Source of the DNA: Candidatus Saccharibacteria bacterium UBA3225
GTDB taxonomy: Bacteria > Patescibacteriota > Saccharimonadia > Saccharimonadales > Saccharimonadaceae
Assembly (NCBI GenBank): GCA_002363515.1
Contig: DEVX01000033.1
Span: 1-9,107 of the forward strand
Reading direction: 5' to 3'
Length of the DNA stretch: 9,107 nt
Shown: piece by piece, positions 4,729 to 9,107 of the stretch
Position numbering within the stretch: the stretch's first letter is position 1
How the letters are laid out: every line of letters starts with the position of its first letter
Notes under the pieces: model-generated
Databases searched by the model: none
Told to the model about the DNA's origin: nothing
What the model saw: the letters and a program-made list of their open reading frames with translations, nothing else
Translations under genes and position numbers: made by a program

Positions 4729-5928
4729 TTATGTGTTAGACTTTTGCACAATTTTTTGCACAGGTTTTTCAACAGGGTGCAGTATGGCGAGTATGCGTTG
4801 CATTTTTTCTTGCGTGAGATCTGTTGGCAAACATAATATTTTTGGATGTATTGATTCGGCGATTGGTGCCATTTTGCTACTATAATGATAGCGACGATTT
4901 GAGTTTGGGCCGGGGTAGAGAAGAGGGGAATACCATCTTCGTATGAAAAAGCCGGAGCTGGTTAGTATATCGTAGACTTTTGTGGCGGTTGAGGCGTCCT
5001 TAAATAATACTGGGTATGCTAATAGTGGTTCGTCGTAATTGTTGATAAGTTCAAAATTTGGGTTGTTTGCTAGTTTTTTGTTATAGATGCGGACGTTTTT
5101 TTGTCGGAGTTTATAGATGGCCGGTAGGGCGGGGAGATGCTTTAGGATAGTATTATTGACAAATTTTGTAGATGCGTATGGACGAGATTGTTCTGCGGAT
5201 TGTTCATATGGCGCTACGGCAAGCTCGAATATGTGAGCTTTGTAAGCAAGGTTGCGTACATCGTTAAATATCGAATTCGGTAAACGGTGAAGGAGGCCAT
5301 TTTGGAAGCGATATGTGCGCGACCTTAGATCTAGACCAAGTGGCGGTTGTGGCAAATTTAGTAGAGAAGTGGTTATTTCTCCGTATAGTTTTGGGTTTTT
5401 CTTTTTTAGCTCTGGATTTACATAGATAGCACCGCCAAATTTGGTGTTTTTGATTACTTTTTCGACGCCGAATGAGTGGACGGAGATGTCTGCGAGTATT
5501 TCGCCAGATTTGCTGGCAGCCATTCGGGTAAGGCAGTGGGCGGAATCTTCGATTAGGATTAGGCGGTGTTTTTTAGCGAAATCGGCGATCGCTTGGGCCT
5601 TGTCGCCAATTATGCCTAAAGTGTGCTGCATGACTACCGCAACAGTTTTTGAATTGTAGCATTTTTCTGGTTGCGTGAGGCTGAGAGTGCTAGGGTCGAT
5701 GTCAGCATAGGCAGGCTTTAGGTTGCTAACAAGAATTGGGTTTATAGCAGTGATACAAGTGTATGGTTGAGTGATAACTTCGCCATGACCATATATATTA
5801 TATATGGCTTGAAAAACAGTCGCCATGCCGAAGCGTGCTTTAAAAGTCAGAAACCAATCATCTGGGTCGGTGTTGGAGTATTTGGCGAGTGATTTGCGGA
5901 CGGCAAGATTTGACTGTATTAAATCCAT
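4729..5928 (-). CDS. DegT/DnrJ/EryC1-type PLP aminotransferase-like protein
   Basis: Fold-type I pyridoxal-phosphate enzyme of the group that aminates keto-sugar nucleotides for surface polysaccharides; the exact substrate cannot be told. The protein is 399 residues from the ATG at 5928, within the family range. Visible features are an N-terminal segment with RFGMATVFQAIYNI (32-45), the strand-turn GEVITQPYTCITAINPIL (49-66), and the cofactor-ring Asp in LIEDSAHCLTR (125-135, Asp128). The likely Schiff-base lysine is Lys157 in HSFGVEK (151-157), at the family spacing from Ser152, followed by KFGGAIYVN (163-171). The C-terminal signature is ILCLPTDLTQEKMQRILAIL (364-383). The middle (about 175-260) is divergent, with a basic stretch LRSRTYRFQNGLLHRLP (201-217), so an atypical substrate or a lost activity is possible. 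It lies 50 bases after tsaD but has its own -10 box. A GTG at 5931 directly precedes the ATG; the ATG is preferred. Confidence 0.82.
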   Translation of the reverse strand: MDLIQSNLAVRKSLAKYSNTDPDDWFLTFKARFGMATVFQAIYNIYGHGEVITQPYTCITAINPILVSNLKPAYADIDPSTLSLTQPEKCYNSKTVAVVMQHTLGIIGDKAQAIADFAKKHRLILIEDSAHCLTRMAASKSGEILADISVHSFGVEKVIKNTKFGGAIYVNPELKKKNPKLYGEITTSLLNLPQPPLGLDLRSRTYRFQNGLLHRLPNSIFNDVRNLAYKAHIFELAVAPYEQSAEQSRPYASTKFVNNTILKHLPALPAIYKLRQKNVRIYNKKLANNPNFELINNYDEPLLAYPVLFKDASTATKVYDILTSSGFFIRRWYSPLLYPGPNSNRRYHYSSKMAPIAESIHPKILCLPTDLTQEKMQRILAILHPVEKPVQKIVQKSNT

Positions 5929-5935
5929 CACTGAT

Positions 5936-5941
5936 ATTATA
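5936..5941 (-). promoter_or_regulatory. -10 box of the aminotransferase gene; leaderless start predicted
   Basis: Minus strand TATAAT, 7 bases before the ATG at 5928, with no Shine-Dalgarno. The preceding ATACGA differs by one base from the TATGN extension seen at other promoters here. No good -35 is visible. Confidence 0.6.
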
Positions 5942-5978
5942 TCGTATTTTGAATAACTTTTTTAGGGGCAGAGAACAA

Positions 5979-7016
5979 TTAATGGATAATTGAGCGCGGC
6001 GAAATATCTAAATCGTAAGGATCAGATGCGCTTTCGCCGGATTGAATAGAATAATAGGCGGCCGATGCGACCATGGCACCATTATCGGTGCTAAGCTTTG
6101 GATCGGGGAAGAACACCTGATGAGTTTTTGAGAAGGTTTTCTTTAACTGAGTACGTAATTCTTGGTTTGCTGACACGCCACCTGCAAGAAGGATGGATTT
6201 TGCGGGATATTTTTGACTTGCTTTTTTTAGTTTCTGAATAAGAATGTTGACCGCCGTCGCCTGAAAGCTGGCGGCAAAATCGGCGATTTGTTGTTCGGAT
6301 AGATGCTTTTGGAGTTCGTAAGACGGGGTAGTGATTGGCAGGTTAAGTTCTTTTTGAACTGCGCGTAAGACGGCTGTTTTCAGGCCGCTGAAAGAGAAGT
6401 CTAGATCGTCGACTTTTGGAATTGGGAGTTTATACTTGGTTGGATTGCCTCTTTGGGCGGCTTTGGCAATTGAAGGACCGCCGGGATAGGGGAGGCCAAG
6501 AATTTTTGCGATTTTATCAAAACATTCGCCAATGGCATCGTCTCGCGTAGTGCCGATGATATCGAAATGGTCGTGACGTTGCATGTGGATGATTTGGGTA
6601 TGTCCACCTGAAATAACTGCGGCAAGTAATGGAAATTCTGGCTGATAGCCGCTGAGCCAGTTGGCGTAGATATGGGATTTTAGATGATGTGTAGGATAGA
6701 ATGGAATATTGTTGACGACTGCTATTGTGCGGGCGGCTAATGTGCCAACAAGAAGTGAGCCAACAAGCCCTGGAGTGTGCGTGACGGCAATGGCATCGAT
6801 ATCGTGGATGGAAAGCTTTGCGTCCGTAAGTGCTTTTTTTATAACGGGATTGATGGCTTCAATGTGGCTGCGGGCGGCTACTTCTGGAATTACGCCACCA
6901 TATGCGGCGTGAATATCGATTTGTGAAACAACAACATTAGATAATATCTTACTTCCGTTTTCGACAACGGAAGCTGCAGTCTCGTCGCACGAGCTTTCAA
7001 TTCCCAGAATTTTCAT
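5979..7016 (-). CDS. tsaD: tRNA N6-adenosine threonylcarbamoyltransferase
   Basis: TsaD (Gcp/Kae1/YgjD family) transfers the threonylcarbamoyl group from TC-AMP to A37 of ANN-decoding tRNAs, working with TsaB and TsaE. It is 345 residues, close to the usual bacterial length. The N-terminus MKILGIESSCDETAASVV is the family signature (Asp11, Glu12). Metal-binding His111 and His115 lie in THHLKSH (109-115). AVISGGHTQ (133-141), GECFDKIAKILGLPYPGGP (163-181), FSFSGLKTA (207-215) and GGVSAN (279-284) follow. STDNGAM (309-315) supplies the third metal ligand, Asp311. The start is set at 7016, not the in-frame ATG at 7022: the family begins at M-K-I-L-G-I-E, and the ATG at 7022 lies 1 base after the -10 box, ahead of the predicted transcription start. 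tsaB and tsaE are not in the window. The divergent plus-strand operon begins about 100 bases upstream. Confidence 0.96.
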   Translation of the reverse strand: MKILGIESSCDETAASVVENGSKILSNVVVSQIDIHAAYGGVIPEVAARSHIEAINPVIKKALTDAKLSIHDIDAIAVTHTPGLVGSLLVGTLAARTIAVVNNIPFYPTHHLKSHIYANWLSGYQPEFPLLAAVISGGHTQIIHMQRHDHFDIIGTTRDDAIGECFDKIAKILGLPYPGGPSIAKAAQRGNPTKYKLPIPKVDDLDFSFSGLKTAVLRAVQKELNLPITTPSYELQKHLSEQQIADFAASFQATAVNILIQKLKKASQKYPAKSILLAGGVSANQELRTQLKKTFSKTHQVFFPDPKLSTDNGAMVASAAYYSIQSGESASDPYDLDISPRSIIH

Positions 7017-7023
7017 TTCCATT

Positions 7024-7032
7024 ATTATACCA
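7024..7032 (-). promoter_or_regulatory. Extended -10 promoter of tsaD; leaderless start predicted
   Basis: Minus strand TGGTATAAT: TG at 7032-7031 and a perfect TATAAT at 7029-7024. Seven bases separate it from the ATG at 7016. No recognisable -35 and no Shine-Dalgarno. Confidence 0.7.
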
Positions 7033-7074
7033 TAATTTCAGCTTTTTGCTTTTTTGTTTATGTGTAAGCGTTTA

Positions 7075-7083
7075 TGTTATTAT
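7075..7083 (+). promoter_or_regulatory. Promoter of the plus-strand operon
   Basis: TGTTATTAT: extended -10 TG (7075-7076) and TATTAT (7078-7083), with a poor -35 candidate TTGTTT (7054-7059, 18-base spacer). Predicted start near 7090 leaves a leader of almost 30 bases carrying GAGAGG (7105-7110), a Shine-Dalgarno 7 bases before the ATG at 7118. It is divergent from the tsaD promoter. Confidence 0.6.
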
Positions 7084-7117
7084 TAACATAAGGATTAATA
7101 TGTAGAGAGGTCTAAAA

Positions 7118-7462
7118 ATGGAAAAAGTTCATGATTTTATTGGTAGTCTGCTTGATCAGAAAGGGATTACCGATATTGAACCGGAAGCTCGCGAACAACT
7201 TATTAGCGAATTGACGGAACTATTAATGCAGGAAATTGATAATGCTGCCATTAGGGCTTTACCAGAAGAAAAGGCGATTGAGCTTGCTGATGGATTAGAG
7301 AATGGTTCAATAAAACCTGAGGATGTTGGTACCTTTTTGATTGACGCCGGCTTGAACGTAGAAGAGATTTCAATGATTACGATGTTGCAATTTAGGGATT
7401 TTTATCTTGGGAACGCTGTGCCGGATGTAGAAGCCAATGAACCGGTGGTCGCAACGAATTAG
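7118..7462 (+). CDS. DUF5663-like small acidic helical protein
   Basis: The 114-residue product is acidic and almost wholly helical. Its pattern is an N-terminal helix (MEKVHDFIGSLLDQKGI), a long helix PEAREQLISELTELLMQEI (22-40), an LPEEKAIELADGLENG segment (48-63), a DVGTFLIDAGL helix (69-79) and a final helix (81-98). This LPxEK...ELxxxLExG...FL arrangement resembles the DUF5663 proteins I associate with CPR bacteria. That match is from memory and no function is known for the group. The C-terminal 15 residues are a flexible acidic tail. There is no signal peptide or membrane segment. It is first in the operon, with the next start 17 bases after its TAG. Such short helical proteins can act as adaptors of larger partners, and its neighbour is an obvious candidate partner, but this is inference. 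Confidence 0.8.
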   Translation: MEKVHDFIGSLLDQKGITDIEPEAREQLISELTELLMQEIDNAAIRALPEEKAIELADGLENGSIKPEDVGTFLIDAGLNVEEISMITMLQFRDFYLGNAVPDVEANEPVVATN

Positions 7463-7479
7463 TCGGTAGGAGCTTACTT

Positions 7480-8886
7480 ATGATTAATACTGGTGAAAAA
7501 ATAGGGAAAGTCGAAAGTGGTGTGCCGGATGAGTTGTCTAGTGAGCAAAAGCGGACGCTCGCTCGAGCATCTATGGGGGTGGCTGAAATCGCTTCATCTG
7601 AAAATGGTAGCAAAGAAGACCTCTCAGCTACACTAAGTGAAGGCGGCAACAATGTAACCTCTATCGATTCTGGTGAGGGAGCAGGTGAAAATACGGCTGT
7701 TCCAGAAGATGTCACAGTTGAGTCTGGTAGCGAATCGGACATTAGTGTCGATGATGAAGAAGCGGCTGGGAAAGACGCTAGTGAAGTGGCGTCGATAGGA
7801 GATTATGAAGGAATTCCAGACTACAGACCAGTTAGCTTAGAGAGTGGCGAAGGTAGAGATTACGCTACGGATGAGATATGGAGACCTGCAGTAGAGAGAC
7901 TGAATCCAGAAATGTCTCCTAGAGATGTTGATATTGTGATGTCGTTTGCGCACGTATGGAATGAGTATTTGGAGCCTAGCGAGAGGGAAGCTTTGCTAAA
8001 AGGTGAGAATATCGATGGCTTCGAAAGCGATGGCATGATGCTTATGTTGAATAAGGCTCACATCGTAAGTTCTGAGGGGGCGGCTGGTCAAGAAGGGGCA
8101 GGGGATAATAATGAACAGCCTGGCGAAGCGGAGGACGGTAATGATGAAGGCGCCTCTGGCGAAGCTGGTAGTGAAAACGGCGAAGATTTAGCGGATTATG
8201 AAGCAGTACCAATAGACGATATCGTAGAGATGAAAAAGGATATTGATACCGAAAAAGCCATAAAGAAACTGGAAAAAGAAGGCTTAACGGAAGAGCAACT
8301 TAGTGAATATCGTTCCGTAATTAAATATGGGAAGTTGGAGAAGTTTGCGCCGATTGTTAATTACTTTAAGTCTGAAGAAACAAGGAAAGCAATTCCAGAG
8401 TCGAGCCTTATCTATGCTATTGATAAATCTGGTCTAGGGTATGCTAATGCCCTGATTAAAACCGGTTTAGTTAAAGTTTCTGATGAATTCTCGAAATTTA
8501 TCGACGACAGTATAGCTACCGTAAAAGGGAAAGTGGATTTTTTACATTCGCAAGTTAGTGATTTACCCCCATTGGAAGCTATGACTATAGAAGAAATAGA
8601 TAAGATGGGGCGGTGCGATGAGGCACAAGTTATTAAAGATAAAGACGGTAAAAATGTTCCTATATTTGAAGCCCATGATGGACTGCTATATCCACATTTT
8701 ATGACTTTTGTTGATTTGATCCATTCGAGATGCGATGGTGATGAGTTGTTATATAAGAGTATTGTTGATTATGTAAACGGTGAAAACACTTTGCCGCAAG
8801 ATTCTGCAGAAAAAGGAATGATTGATACGCTAATGAAGGCAGGGCTAATTAAAAAATCGCATGACGTTGCGACGGGAGGAGAGTAA
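7480..8886 (+). CDS. Large acidic unknown protein with repeated helical modules
   Basis: 468 residues, very acidic, with no signal peptide, membrane segment or enzyme motif I recognise. The start at 7480 follows TAGGAG (7467-7472). Residues 1-105 are disordered-looking, rich in Ser, Gly, Glu and Asp. Module A begins DYEGIPDY (108-115) and ends LMLNKAHIVSS (188-198). A Gly/Glu/Asn low-complexity linker (198-238) follows. Module B begins DYEAVPIDD (239-247), has a charged helix (250-268) and ends ALIKTGLVKVS (324-334). Module C (about 362-460) has no DYE start and ends TLMKAGLIKKS (450-460). The three ends share a pattern L-x-K-(A/T)-x-(I/L/V)-(V/I)-x-x-S, so I read them as divergent copies of one helical domain. 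The codons favour T-ending forms, unlike the 1-951 gene. It may be a scaffold or a secreted-by-unknown-route structural protein; no function is assigned. Confidence 0.85.
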   Translation: MINTGEKIGKVESGVPDELSSEQKRTLARASMGVAEIASSENGSKEDLSATLSEGGNNVTSIDSGEGAGENTAVPEDVTVESGSESDISVDDEEAAGKDASEVASIGDYEGIPDYRPVSLESGEGRDYATDEIWRPAVERLNPEMSPRDVDIVMSFAHVWNEYLEPSEREALLKGENIDGFESDGMMLMLNKAHIVSSEGAAGQEGAGDNNEQPGEAEDGNDEGASGEAGSENGEDLADYEAVPIDDIVEMKKDIDTEKAIKKLEKEGLTEEQLSEYRSVIKYGKLEKFAPIVNYFKSEETRKAIPESSLIYAIDKSGLGYANALIKTGLVKVSDEFSKFIDDSIATVKGKVDFLHSQVSDLPPLEAMTIEEIDKMGRCDEAQVIKDKDGKNVPIFEAHDGLLYPHFMTFVDLIHSRCDGDELLYKSIVDYVNGENTLPQDSAEKGMIDTLMKAGLIKKSHDVATGGE

Positions 8887-8888
8887 GA

Positions 8889-8921
8889 ATGGGGAATAAT
8901 TATTTAGGGAGGAATAAGTAA
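8889..8921 (+). CDS. Possible 10-residue mini-ORF coupled to the next gene
   Basis: ATG at 8889, two bases after the TAA of the 468-residue gene, begins MGNNYLGRNK and ends in a TAA whose last base is the A of the next ATG (TAATG, 8919-8923). It has a good Shine-Dalgarno, GGGAGGA (8874-8880), 8 bases upstream, inside the end of the preceding gene. The Shine-Dalgarno of the following gene lies inside it. It may be a real coupling peptide or a chance reading of the spacer. Confidence 0.35.
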   Translation: MGNNYLGRNK

Positions 8922-9107
8922 TGGTGCGTGCAGCAGGTGAAGCTCCTTCTGGTGTCGCGTCTGGAGAGAAAAGCAAACAGCGCGAACTTAGTGATGAGAT
9001 GCGAAAAAGATTTGCTAAGAGAATTCTAGAAATTAGCATAAAGTACGGTCTTTCGGAGCAAGACGAGAACAGTCTTTTTGATTTATTAGATTCGGCTTAT
9101 GGTGAAA
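8921..9107 (+). CDS. Unknown protein, partial (runs off right edge)
   Basis: Sixty-two codons are visible from the ATG at 8921, with AGGGAGGA (8906-8913) 7 bases upstream. A short Ala/Gly/Ser-rich leader (1-17) is followed by a charged helical region: SKQRELSDEMRKRFAKRILE (18-37), then ISIKYGLSEQDENSLFDLLD (38-57). The flexible start followed by acidic helices resembles the style of the preceding 468-residue protein and, loosely, of the 1-951 product. There is no signal peptide. It is the third member of the operon, and its function cannot be judged from the fragment. Confidence 0.8.
   Translation, partial: MVRAAGEAPSGVASGEKSKQRELSDEMRKRFAKRILEISIKYGLSEQDENSLFDLLDSAYGE

Noticed and set aside
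4562..4885. Plus-strand frame of 107 codons rich in Phe, Cys and Ile
   Set aside because: It reads through the hairpin cluster and the 3' end of the aminotransferase gene, with a composition expected of T-rich non-coding DNA and no ribosome binding site.
7392..7742. Minus-strand frame spanning the junction of the two operon genes
   Set aside because: It lies antisense across two supported genes and their Shine-Dalgarno, and its Ser/Pro-rich product is the mirror of the acidic low-complexity coding sequence.
1..9107. CRISPR array or tandem direct repeats
   Set aside because: No regularly spaced repeats of 20 or more bases are visible anywhere in the window.

Overview
The window looks like chromosomal DNA of a small-genome candidate-phyla-radiation bacterium, most likely Candidatus Saccharibacteria (TM7). 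The reasons are a compact AT-rich layout, an 852-residue valyl-tRNA synthetase with lineage-style signature variants, a small acidic protein resembling the CPR-associated DUF5663 group, and a first-domain fragment of the IS1634-like transposases I associate with this phylum. Stops in the complete genes are TAA, TAG and TGA, and nothing suggests UGA recoding. The taxonomic call is inference from family resemblance, since no marker RNA is present.

Layout, left to right. At 1-951 (minus) there is a partial gene for an unknown soluble protein; it runs off the left edge. At 1048-1275 (minus) a 75-residue unknown protein forms a complete one-gene transcription unit: near-consensus promoter, strong Shine-Dalgarno, intrinsic terminator. 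At 1382-3940 (minus) is valS. A 405-base AT-rich non-coding stretch (3941-4345) holds a 20-bp palindrome centred on the ParB-site core CACGTG, a degenerate second copy 35 bp away, two hairpins and a perfect DnaA-box match. At 4346-4555 (plus) is an orphan N-terminal transposase domain. A hairpin-rich convergent spacer (4556-4728) follows. At 4729-5928 (minus) is a DegT/DnrJ-type PLP aminotransferase-like gene and at 5979-7016 (minus) tsaD. From 7118 to the right edge (plus) runs an apparent operon of uncharacterised acidic proteins: a DUF5663-like protein, a 468-residue protein with repeated helical modules, a possible 10-codon mini-ORF, and a truncated gene coupled to it by TAATG.

Functionally, valS and tsaD belong to translation (tRNA charging and t6A37 modification). 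The aminotransferase probably serves cell-surface sugar metabolism. The 7118-9107 operon and the two left-hand unknown genes have no assignable role. Two expression styles can be read from the DNA. valS, the transposase fragment, the aminotransferase gene and tsaD have a -10 box only 6-7 bases before the start codon and no Shine-Dalgarno, which predicts leaderless mRNAs. The 1048-1275 gene and the plus-strand operon have good Shine-Dalgarno sequences. In the lines I sampled the plus strand is G-rich on both sides of the palindrome, so the minus-strand genes including valS and tsaD are probably on the lagging strand, and the palindrome region is probably not the replication origin itself.
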